Source of the DNA: Scytalidium lignicola
Taxonomy: Eukaryota; Ascomycota; Leotiomycetes
DNA length: 64,000 bases
Assembly: GCA_002812745.2 (NCBI GenBank)
Contig: NCSJ02000104.1
Coordinates: 62,001 to 126,000, forward strand
Reading direction: 5' to 3'
Below are positions 22,439 through 34,496 of the stretch, one piece after another. Each line of letters opens with the position of its first letter. The first letter of the stretch is position 1. The position numbers were made by a program, and so were the translations under genes. The notes beneath the pieces were generated by a model. The model ran no database searches. It was not told the origin of the DNA and was given only the letters and a program-made list of their open reading frames with translations.

Positions 22439-24764
22439 ATGCCCGTCCGCCGAAATGTGGGCATCAAACGTGGCTGGTGAGTTTGGAGTGTTTCGACTCG
22501 GGGATTTTAAGAATAGAATGCTGACCCCACGACAGCGAACTATGCCGTGTCGCGCATGCAAAATGTAACTACTTTCCGTCCTCACATAAGTTTGAAGCTT
22601 GAAGCTTGAAGCTAATCTAGACCCTGGTAATCTCAGGTGACAGGAAACGTCCACGATGCGGCAGATGTCTCCTGCTGAACGAAGACTGTCTTCGTGAACC
22701 TGCATATCGCTTTCTCAATAGCACGGAAAGGAATTCCGATACTGCGGATTTTACTAAAGATGGAAAATGCGTGTTTGAATACGACGAGGACCAGATCTGG
22801 GTGGAGACTCCTAAGAATGGTTTGTCCAACTGGCGGTGTTCCATGCTCAATTGATAATAATAACCCTGACTTCTTGATAGTCGAATTTGTTCTAGAGGAT
22901 CCCCAGGATGAGGAGGCCCGTCAACCCCAAGAGGACGATATTGAGGATGCGTTCTCACCAGAGATTCTCCCTATTCAACCGACATATCAATCACCAGAGT
23001 CTTCTCCCTGCTCTGTACCACAACACACTTTTAGTAATATCGGTCGTCTTGATGCCGCAACACGTAGCTCCCAAGATTCTCAATCGACGCTATCATCACC
23101 AATGGTCGATGATGGATATAGTTTCCGACAAATATCTTCCCGCAGTGGTGTCTCATATACACCTATTCTCTCCACACTCAGAACAGTTACTATCTCCGGA
23201 GTCTCCAGAGTGGAGTCTACGAAGAGTGCATCTCCACACTCGAGTCATTCCCATTCCGGCCAGCGTCAATGCAGAAAATACGACAACCATCCACGATCGC
23301 TTTCACCTCTTTACGGGAATTCCGAAATGGGACCTAGTGAAAGCCCTTGGCCACTGGAGAACTCGGACGAAGCTATGCTTATAAGGTATTTCGTGACTAA
23401 TCTCTCTCAATGGGTACGGCTTCCACTCGCAATAGCCTAACGGGAAACAACTTCCGAGAAGGTGCTGCTAGCTGACGATTTTCAAAGTTTGACTATTGTG
23501 ATCCAGAGAGATCGTTTTCCACAACGGTCGTACAGCGAGCTGTGACCTGTCCAACTCTTTTGCTTGCTATCCTAGCTGCGTCTGCTAGGCATCTCAGTCT
23601 CACCAGTGGATACGACTCCTATCTTGCTGATCAATACCACAGAGAATGCCTCGCTATGCTCATTCCAATGCTCGACGATAGGAACACTCTTTTAGATGAG
23701 GCTGTCTGCGCCGCAACAGTTATTTTGCGTTTCTTCGAAGAAATATCTAGTACGTTCTCTCTCTATTTTGAAGTCGTGTCTATCTAACTAAATTATCCTC
23801 AAGTCCCATTGGTAGGCACAGATACACAAAGTCACCTTCTAGGAACCCATGTATTCGTTCGAGCGCAAGAGTATCGCGCTTCTGGCATCCGTCAAGCAGC
23901 GTTGAGAGTGGCTCTCCGCCAGGAAATCACTGTCGCCTTCTCAGCACGACAGCCAGTTAAGCTGCTGACCGAATATATCAGTGTCGAACGATCAAAAAGT
24001 CTCACAAATGATTGGGACTGGACCTTTCGTATGACCGTTCTCTGTGCTGAGGTGCTGAATTATTGTTTCTGCGATAATCCAAAATCCGTGGCAGTGTGGG
24101 CTGAGCTAGTGCGTAGAGCTGATAGTTGGATGCGCGAGAAACCATCCTCGTTTGAGCCTTTGAAGTGTATTGAACGACGACCGCCAGATCGAGTGTTCCC
24201 GGAGATTTGGCTCTTAAATGATTGTCATGGTAGTTGTTTCTCAAGCATACATATATGCATATATAGAAAGTTCTTGTGGTTAACCTTTGTTAGTTGCTGC
24301 TCATATCTATTACTTGATGTGCCACATCCTGTTGACGGCTTACAATCCTGCAAGGCCTCAAATCGGACCTGATCGGACTGAGGCAACCCGTATAGCTGAT
24401 GTAAGAAATCTTTTATGCATCTAAATGGAAATATTTCCTTCACTTTGCTAAGAACTAGGCGCAGGAAACAGTTAAGGATGCCGTTAGGAAGATCTGTGGC
24501 ATCGCTATAACCAACCGGCACGTGGTGCCTCCTATTTTCAAAGCTTGCTCCGTGATTTCGATGTGTGAGTAAGGAGGATGATATATTTTGCAATCAAGGT
24601 CGTGCTTATGTTGGCTTCTAGGTGGTGACTTCTTTATCGAGAGAACAGAGCAACAAGCTCTACTTGACGTGCTAGTCACCGCGCAGGTAGATCTGGCATG
24701 GCCTACAACCAGCTCACAGAGCTCTCTAAAGGAAAAATGGGGTTGGAACTCTATTGAGCGATGA
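22439..24764 (+). CDS. Zn2Cys6 transcription factor with fungal-specific regulatory domain (regulator 1)
   Basis: Nine exons join in frame: 22439-22476, 22536-22564, 22637-22819, 22881-23413, 23488-23749, 23804-24229, 24294-24400, 24459-24564, 24622-24764. The zinc cluster is read across the first three exons as GCELCRVAHAKCDRKRPRC then GRCLLLNEDC, a full six-cysteine pattern. Introns 1 and 2 split Cys1 and Cys3 (TG|C and T|GT). It continues with KCVFEYDEDQIWVE, a Ser/Pro-rich linker (about 100-240), and a fungal transcription-factor domain (LAILAASARHLSL, AATVILRFFEE, IYYLMCHILLTAYNP). It is a nuclear DNA-binding regulator. It precedes the transporter-P450-reductase group, so it may control it. 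The start is the only ATG that preserves the split cysteine. Confidence 0.88.
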
Positions 24765-25351
24765 CAGTTACACATACATAGTGAATTGCTATGTGTGATA
24801 GAGCTATTCGTAGTCTGACCGCATTGGTTATCAAAAGTCTTTGGACAGCGGCCTGTACTCACTTATATCGTGAGTATGCTATTTACCGCCCATTTACTAA
24901 GCCCAAGACTTCCTAGAGAAGAACTAGGGCTGGGATCAGCTTTAAACATCCAGATGAAGAAATCAGGTTCATTAAGGTATCTAAAGAACAAGACGAGGCC
25001 CCTTCATCCTCTGACCTCTGGTCGTATATCTACCAGCAGCTCGTTAGAATACGTGAGCACAAAGCTGATTCCAAGTTTCGATTATATATCATACAGAAGG
25101 ATATTACGAAAGTGCCGGTAATAAATTATATCGATTCAGATGAACTATATTGTTATTTATAAGACATTAATATAAGAAGTGATACATAATAATTCAACAT
25201 GAAGCTGATTTTGAAAACACATACTACATCGGAGTAGCTCTTATTCTGAGTATTATTCTACTATACTTAATGAAAAGTATACAGATCAGACCGTTTTATA
25301 TCCCTCTGTCAGATGTAGTTATAAGTGTGCACACAAGAATTATGAGTGCCA
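24765..25351. other. Intergenic between convergent genes
   Basis: About 590 bases between the ends of regulator 1 (plus) and MFS transporter 1 (minus). No gene, RNA or repeat is recognised. Confidence 0.5.
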
Positions 25352-27126
25352 TCAACCATCAATCTTGTCACAGTGCTCAGTGGCGTCCGACTTTTCTTCA
25401 ACCTTTTCAGCAGGGACACCAGATTCGCCAATATATATATCTAAGCCAATCTCATGCCTGATACTATTCATGCGCTCCAAATCAGCATGCGCCGTACCTT
25501 CAGAACCAAACACAACATCCATCTCTTCCAGAGTCAATCGCGACGTCTCAGGCACATAGAACCATATGAATGCCGCACTGAGATAGGTCAGGACACCAAA
25601 AATAATGTACGTGCCATATCCAATTCCGCTCAACATATCTGGCGTGACTTGACCCACAATGAAGTTGTTCATCCACTCAGACGAAGTACCGAGAGCGATT
25701 CCATAAGGTCGAGCGGAAATGGGCCAGATTTCTGACACCAAGATCCAGCAGCAAGGCCCCCAACTATACGAAAAATTGCAGATAAAAAGCCAAACCATGG
25801 CTACTGCAGCCCAGCCAGCAGCTCGGTGCATCTCCCATCTGCCATTGAATTGAGAGACAATGATGGCAATAATAATGTGGCACGTTGCCATGGCAATTGA
25901 ACCTATAGCCATTGTAGGTCGACGGCCCATCTTGTCGATGTAGAGAACGGCCGGGATGGTAAAGAGAAACATCAGGATTCCTACGACACCTGTGGCTAAT
26001 AGGGAGGTTGTATTGCTGGACAATCCCATGCTGCCAAAAATGGTAGGTGCATAGTACAAGATAGCATTGATACCGTTCCACTGGCTAAAAAACATTTCAA
26101 CAGTGGCAACGATAACGCGCTTTCGCATACCTTTGGTGGTGAATAAGGAAGCGATTGCGACGAATTGAAGCTTGAAAGTATTCCAAGCCGTGAGCTCTAC
26201 CAGATGAGGGTACTTCTCACTCACAGTCCGCTTCTCAAACATTGATTGCGCTCTGATTTCAAGGAATTCCAGTTCAACCAACTCATGGCCCTCAGGCAGG
26301 CCGCGGAGTGTCACCAGCGTGCGATATGCCTCATCTTCGCGGCCATGGTGTACAAGCCACCTTGGCGTGAAGGGCATGAAGAAGATTCCAATTAGAAGGA
26401 CAACTGCCGGTATGAGCTGGAGACAGATGGGCAGCAGCCATGCAGCAGCACCCTGGGAAGCACCTGTACCGCCAATGTAGTTCGTCCCGTAATTTATCCA
26501 GAAGCTGATCATGATGCCGCCGCAAATCGCGAGCTGCTGCACGCCGACGAGAGACCCACGGACCTCAGGAGGAGCGACCTCAGCGTTGTACATTGGAACG
26601 ACGGTTGACAGAGATCCGACAGCAAGTCCAGTGATAAATCTCCCACCAAGAATGCTTGCATGGCCAGCTGCGATTGCTGTAGTCTGAATAACGACTCCGA
26701 TCATAAACACGCAAGTTGCAAATAGAATTGTATACTTGCGCGACAGCGTCTCAGCAAGGAACCCACTGAGAAGAGCCCCGAGCCAGGCTCCCAGCTCAAG
26801 GATTGAAGTCAACCAGCCTTTCCTGGACTGGTCCTCTGGTCGGTTGGAGTCGTAATCACCCATTCCTGCTGTTATTAGTCTCCAATCTAGAAAAGCCAAA
26901 TTAGGAAAGATCAAAACTCACGGCCCATGAAATTGTTCATTGTGAGAATACCGGAAAACACGCCCTGGTTGTAGCCATAGAGGAGGCCTCCTATGCAGGC
27001 AAAGCACGCAAGGGCAAACACTCTCATGTTTTTGACCAGCGCAGCAGGACCACTCGCTCCCATGAGAGCTTGACGACGGGTGAGGGTGGCATCATAGACC
27101 CCCGCGGGGCCAGAACCTCCGGCCAT
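25352..27126 (-). CDS. MFS sugar-type transporter 1
   Basis: Two exons (27126-26922, 26868-25352) encode 573 residues with twelve predicted membrane segments. Hallmarks of the sugar porter family are GGLLYGYNQGVFSG in helix 1, ETLSRKYT after helix 2, GRFITGLAVGSLSTVVP in helix 4, PFTPRWLVHHGR before the central loop, SQWNGINAILYYAP in helix 7, DKMGRRPTM, and PETSRLTLEEMD at the end of helix 12. The family's usual PESPRWL is PFTPRWL here. Members carry hexoses, polyols, quinate or other small organic solutes by proton symport at the plasma membrane. The gene is transcribed divergently from the adjacent P450 over about 595 bases, suggesting joint control and possible uptake of the P450 substrate. 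The substrate is not determined. Confidence 0.92.
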
Positions 27127-27720
27127 GATCGTGAGTTATTGAAGGTGATTAGTTTAAGTGGGATTGAGAAATGAAGAAATTTGGACGCCTATTATCGTCG
27201 GTGCGAATCGTGGAAACCCGTCTTGTTTATACTCTTATGCTGCCGTTACATTTCCCCGGATTCGGAAGGTTTCAATAATGGGGAGAGTTGCTCAGTCTGG
27301 AGAGAGTAGTTCTGCTCTTAGAACCTGGGGCCCCGCGGTTGGGTTGGAGAAGTGGTTCCCGCCAATCGCTCACGACAACGACTAGAGGATCCTATCCGGA
27401 AATGAACTCCGACTAGCGTTGGCTTCTTGCGAACGGAAACATTTACTGGATGTGGATGGTGACATCTGAGAAGAACAGAAGGGCTTGACGGAGAAAAGTC
27501 GTGCTGGCCAGAGAAACTAGCTGGATTATTGGAAGCAGACATGACACAAATCTGCCATCAGTGGGGTTAGTCCACCATGGCCGTACAATAATGAGTGTTG
27601 TCGTATCCGCCATGCCGAGTTTTATTTAACAACTCCCATCATGAGTTCAGTCGATTTCATGACCCTACCCGTTACAAGTTACAACACAGTGTTTGAGTGC
27701 AAACGCAAACCATCTTGAGC
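27127..27720. promoter_or_regulatory. Shared divergent promoter between MFS transporter 1 and CYP53-like P450 a
   Basis: A spacer of about 594 bases between head-to-head genes. The arrangement matches the divergent transporter/P450 pair at 53.4-53.96 kb. No specific site is assigned; comparing the two spacers for shared inverted CGG or CCG motifs (Zn2Cys6 targets) would be informative. Confidence 0.5.
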
Positions 27721-29420
27721 ATGTTAGGCCCAGTGTGTGCCGTGGCTTCGGCCGCTTCACTGTTGGTATACTTTATTCTCTGGCCGCTCTTCAACTATCT
27801 CCGTGATCAAAAGGGTCTTCGACGATATCCCAACCTGTCTGCTTTTGCGGGAATAACGGATCTATGTTTCATGTGGGAGGCCGGGAAAGGATTTCGCTCG
27901 AAAAGGCTGGCCGAACTGCACAAGACACATCCTGTGATTCGGATTGGACCAAACTCGCTGTCGTTTGGAGAGGCCCGGGTTTACAAGGTTAGTTATTCTC
28001 ACTTTTTTCATTCATTTGTCTTGTAAAACCGAGCGCTCTTGCTAAAAGATATTCAGGATATCTATGGTCACAGTACGCGGTGCACTAAAGATCACTTCTA
28101 TAGCACGCTCGCGGGGACTCATTACCACTTGGCCGATGTCGTAGACAGAGCAGAGCATGCTCGGAAGCGTAAAGTGCTCTCCAGTGCATATGCGATCAAA
28201 AATTTGGAAAATTGGGAGTTCAAGGTTGCAGACAAAGTTGACAGATTGATTAAACAATTCGATAAACTTTGCACGGCTCCTTTAAGTAGCAGAGATAGGA
28301 TTCCTATCGCAGAGGAGGATCTGACTGTGGACTATCGGGCCTGGACAAACTTTTTCACGATGGATGCCATTGCCGATATTGGATTGAGTGAGCAGCTGGG
28401 CTTCTTGGATGCTGGAAACGATGATGTGACGGGTGAGCGTCTCGACGGAACCCTCTTCAAAGCCAACTATCGTGGTTCTCTGCATGCCACGTTGTATGCA
28501 CAGTCCCATACAGTATGGGCTTATCCGTGGTACGAGACCATTAGGAAGCTCACTATGGTAGCCTCAAGAAAATACAGGAAGATGTGGGAAGTGGCTGATG
28601 GCTGGAATGGAATTGTCTACCATCGAGCTACTCAGAGACTGGAGCGATATAGAAAGGGTGAACGACTTGATGACTTCTTCCAAGTCCTCATGGAAGACAA
28701 AAAGGGCAAGCTCAACAACCTCGAATGGGGAGAGATTGTGGCAGAAATTAGTATCATGCGTAAGTTTCGATCACCACCATTTTTGACTGCTTAGCCTTTA
28801 CTAAACAGGAAATAGTAAATGCCGGATCTGCGTCGACTGCAATTGCAATTAATAACACTATGTATCTCCTACTCAAGAACCCAGCTTCATTGAAGAAATT
28901 ACAGGTTGAAGTTGATAATGCTCTTGACGAAGATGATGTGGTAGCACCATATGATAAAGTCCGCCATTTACCGTACCTACGGGCATGTATCGATGAGAGC
29001 ATGCGAATCCTACCACCTACATCATTCGGTTTGCCCCGACGGACACCTGAAGAGGGAGCATTGATTGGGGATGATTTCATTGCCGGGGATACAAGTGTGT
29101 CCATGTCAAGTTACGTTGTTCACCGTGATGAGAAAGTATTCCCTGAGCCCGAAAAGTACAGACCAGAACGATGGTTAGAAGAAGGAGGTAAGGATCTTCA
29201 GATTTCGTTCGTGGCTTTCAGCGCTGGGGCACGAGGGTGCATAGGGAGGAATATCAGCTACCTTGAGCAGACTGTCTTACTCGCTTCGTTGCTTCATCGC
29301 TATGAATTCGTTCTTCCATATCCTGATTGGGAGCTGCAACTTCAAGAACACTTCAACCTCGTTCCCGGTTCTCTACCAGTTAAGCTTTGGCGAAGAAAGG
29401 TTGTGGAAGAAGGACATTAG
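27721..29420 (+). CDS. Cytochrome P450, CYP53-like (benzoate 4-monooxygenase group), copy a
   Basis: Three exons (27721-27987, 28057-28759, 28816-29420) give 524 residues. An N-terminal membrane anchor lies at residues 3-25. The segment DIYGHSTRCTKDHFYSTLAG followed by RAEHARKRK is typical of CYP53 and relatives, which hydroxylate benzoate-type aromatic acids. The ExxR motif (DESMR), YRPERW and the heme loop FSAGARGCIGR with Cys465 are present. The I-helix motif is AGSAST (residues 326-331) instead of AGSDTT: the acidic residue of the usual acid/alcohol pair is absent, although the Thr is kept. The acceptor sites were chosen to preserve alignment with copy b. The gene is divergent from MFS transporter 1 and followed by a P450 reductase on the same strand. 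The substrate is inferred from family only. Confidence 0.9.
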
Positions 29421-30316
29421 TGACATCTTTGTGAAATAGTTGTGCATAAATTCTCTTTAGAAATATTGATAGCTAATGTAAATTCAGCTTGTTGTAATTA
29501 GACAAGAATAAAGATATCTTCTATATTGCGCTACGTCAAAATCTCATACATTGCGTAATTACTTTTTGGCAGTGACTAGTTTCAATTGCGCTCTCAACAT
29601 TTATTTTCTGGCGAGTAGTTTGGATTCCACGCTATCCGGATGAGAGGTTTCCCCCCGAAAACCAGATTTGAGACATGTTCACAAGGTTGGAAATTCCTTC
29701 CATTAGCAAGAAGCCATGTGATCATTCCAGAGAGGAAACGTAAAAGGAAATGGTTTCCGATGTTATTTCTCACGAGCGGGTACTAAGCCGCTGCTGTGGT
29801 AGTGGCAATGTTAGGAGAACGTCTAATGAATGGGTGGATATCAGCTTGCTCGAATCAGTAAAAGTTGAGTCAAAGGCTTTGAATCTGGGCAATCTTGGTG
29901 GAGATATTAAAAAGCCACAAGCGGGGTTCTTTAATAAATTTTGTAAATGTTTGTAAGCATCTAAGGAAATACATTCAAATCTAAGAAATTAAGATCACTA
30001 AGTAGGAGGTGGGGGTGCCAAAAAAAATGGCGGGGTTGAAAACGATCCTGCTAACCTGGATATTTGCTGCGGGTCTAGATCGAGGGAAAACTTGTCGTAT
30101 TCTATCTATCTTCCGGAAAGGGTTTCGAAAGCCTAGGCTTTCTACCACGGAGAGAGATGCCCTTTTAAGACCACCTCGTTATTTACTAGCAGTAGACCCT
30201 TTGAAGCTATTTTACGATTTTTAAGTAGTCCATAATGAACTATATCATTCTTTATCCTGAAATCTTTCGAGAAGTAGTTCATCTTGTATAATTTCTTTCC
30301 CTTATATTCTTTCAAT
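29421..30316. other. Intergenic between P450 a and reductase
   Basis: About 900 bases containing the reductase promoter. Small open frames at 29750-29956 and 30009-30224 have no recognisable features and are not called. Confidence 0.55.
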
Positions 30317-32624
30317 ATGGAAAGGAATATCAACATGACAATGGAAACTCTTATCGGAAATATCCCAAAGTATGTCTTTCCAAAACTCGCTTTTGACGAC
30401 ATTGCTGTGCTCGCTCTTTTGGGGCTTGGAAGTACTGCATGGCTCTTAAACGGAAAACTATGGAATAAATCTGATCCATACAACTACCTCTGGTTTGAGA
30501 GGCCACAGCAAACCCAAGTAAAAGCGAAGGAGTCAAATGCAGAAACACGAGATACGGCAAAAAAGCTTGCAGAAACAGTCAGCTGAATTCAAAGGAAAAA
30601 TCTGTTAGACGTGAGATCTGACTTATTGATATATAGAAAAAAGATATTATAATACTTTGGGGATCGCAAAGTGGTACTGCAGAAAGCTTTGCTGAACGAT
30701 TGAGGAGAGACTTGCGCCAGCGCTTTGGTATCAACGCTCTTTGTGCTGATCTGTCGGATTTTGATCCTCAAACTATCGAAGCCTTACCGTCATCGAAGGT
30801 GGCAATATTTCTCCTATCAACAGTATGTAATATCGAACGAAGATTATATCCTTTGGCAAATTTCTAATTCAAACGTTTTAGTATGGCGAAGGGAATCCTA
30901 GTGATAACTCGGTGGATTTCTGTGACTGGCTAAAGACGGCATCAATTTCGCTTGCAAACCTTCGTTACATTGCTTTTGGACTCGGAAATAGCAATTACAA
31001 ATTCTACAATCGAGTTGTCGACTCTGTTGTACAGAAACTGGACGAAGTTGGTGCAGAATCTCTGCTTCCGGTTGGCCGAGCTGATGATGCCCAAGGCAAT
31101 ACAGAAGAAGATTTCTGTGCGTGGAAGGAGAAGGTCTTTAAGATGCTCTGTCAACGATTGAATCTCAGTGAAAAGAACCCGGAATATGAACCTACAATAA
31201 ATATCCAGCCTGTAGCATCTGGCAATATCTTCTATGGAGTGCCGATAATGCAGTCCCATGCTAGGCAATATATCTCATCTATTCAAGCTCTTCCCGTGAA
31301 GCAAAGTAGAGAACTATACGCTAATGGAGATCGTCGGTGCCTCCATATAGAAATAGATCTTAGCATGCATCAGGAGCTCAAATATAAGACAGGAGACCAT
31401 TTAGGCATCTGGCCTATAAATCCGGAAAACGAAATTAGCCAGCTCTTGGAAATCCTTGGTCTGACAGCAACCAAAGACGAGCCCATATCTATTTCAGCTC
31501 TCGACTCATCAATGAAGTTAAAAGTTCCAACGCAAACGACAGTGGATGCACTTTTCAGACACTATCTAGAAATATGTGCTCCAGTATCTCGAGAAACTAT
31601 CCACTCCCTAGCTCAATTCGCACCAACGGAAACAGCAAGAGAACACACAAGACAACTCGGAGATAGCAGTAGTGTATATGCAACTCTACAGACCCATTCT
31701 TATATAACGATTAACCGCCTACTCCGATTAGCCGGGGGAGAGAGCGAAGTCTGGAATATACCATTGTCCTATCTCATTGAAGTTCTCCCTGCTATGACGC
31801 CGCGCTATTATTCTATATCTTCTTCCTCTGTCGTTCAGCCTCGACAAGCGGCTATTACAGTATCTGTCTCTACTAGAAGTCTTTCAAATAATGCTACAGA
31901 AGTAGTACCAGGTCTTGCCACAAACTATCTTCTAGCTCTAAAGCAGTCGTTGAATCCTGTTGAAGCGGAAGGACATCCTCAAGGCTTAACATATTCTCTT
32001 GATGGCCCTCAAAACGTGTTAGCGCAAGGGAAGGTTCATGTTCATATTCGCCGCTCCACTTTTAAACTTCCTATCGCGGCATCTCATCCTATCATAATGG
32101 TTGCTGCAGGAACTGGAATTGCTCCTTTTAGAGGCTTTCTACAGGAAAGAATGCGTCTCGAGTTAGCGGGTCGCGAAGTTGGGAAAATGTACCTATTTTT
32201 TGGTTGCCGTAATCGCAATGAGGATTTTCTCTATCGTGATGAGATTGAGACTTTCCAGGCCACTCTGGGCAACACTTTAACGGTTGTGACTGCATTTTCG
32301 CGGGAGGAGAAGGTTGTAAAAACTTCAAGAATGTATATTCAAGACCGAATTAAAGAGCGTATGTTGGAGATTGGTGCCTTACTTGGAAACGCTGACACAC
32401 ACTTCTACGTTTGTGGTGCCGCTTCTATGGCAAGGGATGTTTCAAAGGTAATAGGACAACACCTTAGTGATGCAAATGGATTAGACGGGGATCAAATCAC
32501 TGAGTGGTTTGAACGACAAAAAAAAGTTAAAGCGGTGGCAAGAAGATGTTTGGGGCTGAAGATACCTGAGGCGTGGATTATTGGTTGTGTAGATGTTCAT
32601 AGTTGCCTAGTTGCACGTTATTAA
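30317..32624 (+). CDS. NADPH-cytochrome P450 reductase paralogue
   Basis: Three exons (30317-30577, 30637-30822, 30882 onward) encode a full diflavin reductase. An N-terminal anchor (about residues 20-45) is followed by the FMN-binding GSQSGTAES and STYGEGNPSD loops, GLGNSNYKFYN, FAD-binding PRYYSISSS and GLATNYL, and NADPH-binding AAGTGIAPFRGFLQER, FFGCRNRNEDFLYRDE and YVCGAASMARDV. It passes electrons from NADPH to microsomal P450s. As given, an eight-A run at 32518-32525 shifts the last residues, so the frame runs on to 32624. With seven A the frame would end at 32559 with the usual WQEDVW-type tail, whose aromatic residue stacks on FAD. Frameshift or sequencing error is undecided. It lies directly downstream of CYP53-like copy a and converges with MFS transporter 2. 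Confidence 0.92.
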
Positions 32625-32709
32625 TTATGATTAGAAGCTACAAGTGCCATAAATAGTATATAAAATAGATTTAAACAATAGTATGTTGATATCATTCGAC
32701 TATTAAATA

Positions 32710-34496
32710 CTAACTACCATCCTTGGTGCACTCTATATGTTGCGCTTTCTCCTTGTCTCCTAATGCATCCTCAAACTCAAGTTGAAGATCTATTGCTTCT
32801 CCCCTCTTGACCTTCTTACGGAATTCATTTGCTTTCTTAACAGGGTTAGCTGTCTTGTCGACGAACACTGCATCCAGGACCTCGAGAGACATTCCCGCCG
32901 TTTCAGGGAAGAAAAAGTATACGATAGGAAAGAAGGCTAGATTGAAGGAAGCAAAGACTGTATTGTTTCAATGTTGTTAGCCACAGTGAATGGGTTCCTA
33001 CATGCGGTTGAAGTCTGTAGATGGTGGAGAATGTAGAACTTACTGATGTACATACGCCAACCAATATTTGTCAAGCCAATGGGTGTGACAAAAATCATGA
33101 CGAAATTCCAAACCCACTGGAATCCAACCGCACAGCCCATTCCTTTACTTCTGCAATCGAGAGGCATGATCTCAGCAGTGTAGCACCACACGTTACCCAT
33201 CCAGCCCCATGTGAAGAACGCTTCGTATAGAAATATTGCCGTGGCGGCAACGATGCCAGAAGCATGGGTATCCACCTCTATCATCGCCGCTATAACAGCC
33301 ATGGCCATAGCCATGGCAATACAGAAGATGAGAAACAAGGGACGACGGCCCACACGCTCGATCAGAAACCAAGTGAGAAATGAGGCTGCAAGAAACCAGA
33401 TAGAGAGGTAACCGGACATTAGCTGAGCTTGGTTGCGGTCCATACCAATTGAATCTTGGAAGCTGCGATCAAGTTAAACTGGGTTTNAAAAAAAAGGCTT
33501 AGCAGGGGTCACACACATTACAGTTTGGTAATATGTAATTACGGCGCTTCCACTGAACGGCTGCATTGACTGGATGCCGATCGCAAGAATCACCCTCCAG
33601 CGAGAGCGCACATTGTCCTCTTTGAACAGATCTAACCAACCACGTTGAACAGAGTTCTCAAATACTATCGCTGCCCGGATTTCCTCAGCTTCTGCATCTG
33701 CTGCTGTTTGTTCACCGGAAGAGCCTCGAAGGCATTTAAGCACCAAAACAGCCTCATCATCCCGGTCATGGCTAAATAACCAACGGGGAGACTCAGGCAT
33801 GAAGAATAGCATGATGCTTACAATAATAGCAAGAACAGCCTGCAGAGCGAATGGGAGTCTCCAGGAGAAGCTAGAGGAATACTTCGAAGTTCCATATTCG
33901 GACCAATATGCCAGCAGCTAGAACAATTACAATTATTCACTGAAGACTTGAACGAGAAGGATAGAATTTTAACCTTACCTGCCCCAGAAGTGTGAAAGAG
34001 AGCGAAGAACAGATCATCGCACCTCTAATCTTTGCTGGAGATGTCTCGGCTTGCCAAATGGGGACGCTGCTAGTTATAAACCCCATACCGATGCCTGCTA
34101 CAATCCTCCCAACGATCAACTGAGCAGTTGAGTAGCTGCTCGTCTGGATCGCGGCACCAATACAGACACAGAGAGTTCCGATATGAATAATGGTACGTCT
34201 TCCCCATGGTTCTCCAAATAGGCTGACGCTCCACGCGCCAATGATGCATCCCAGTTCAAACATGGCGGTCACGGTGCCTTCCATAGTTGAACTGAGACCG
34301 AATTGCTGTTCGAAAGAAGGAGAGCCTAGGACGGAACCCATCACTCCATTATCATAGCCTGGAGTACACTTGTAATTAGTCGGCTGGCTGTCGAACTTTC
34401 TCTTTTTATCTTACCAAAGAGAATGAAACCCATGCCAGCAGATACTGTTACTGCGGCTAAGAGCTTATTCCCTTTCAGGCCCAAGAATGGCGCCAT
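32710..34496 (-). CDS. MFS sugar-type transporter 2
   Basis: Five exons (34496-34415, 34358-33979, 33917-33517, 33462-33044, 32957-32710) encode 509 residues with twelve membrane segments. Signature pieces are FGYDNGVMGSVLGSPSFEQQ in helix 1, GEPWGRRT after helix 2, GRIVAGIGMGFITSSVPIWQ in helix 4, PESPRWLFSHDRDDEA, ITYYQTVIFQDSIG in helix 7, RVGRRPLF and the cytoplasmic end FFPETAGMSLEVLD. An N at 33487 beside an A run falls inside intron 3, so the coding frame is intact. The donor of intron 3 was taken as GTGTGT because it keeps the frame. The gene converges with the reductase, about 85-150 bases apart. It is a plasma-membrane solute porter of unknown substrate, and resembles transporter 3 more than transporter 1. 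Confidence 0.9.

Noticed and set aside
27318..27542. Minus-strand frame in the shared promoter
   Set aside because: It lies between two divergent genes with clear starts, and its composition is not protein-like.
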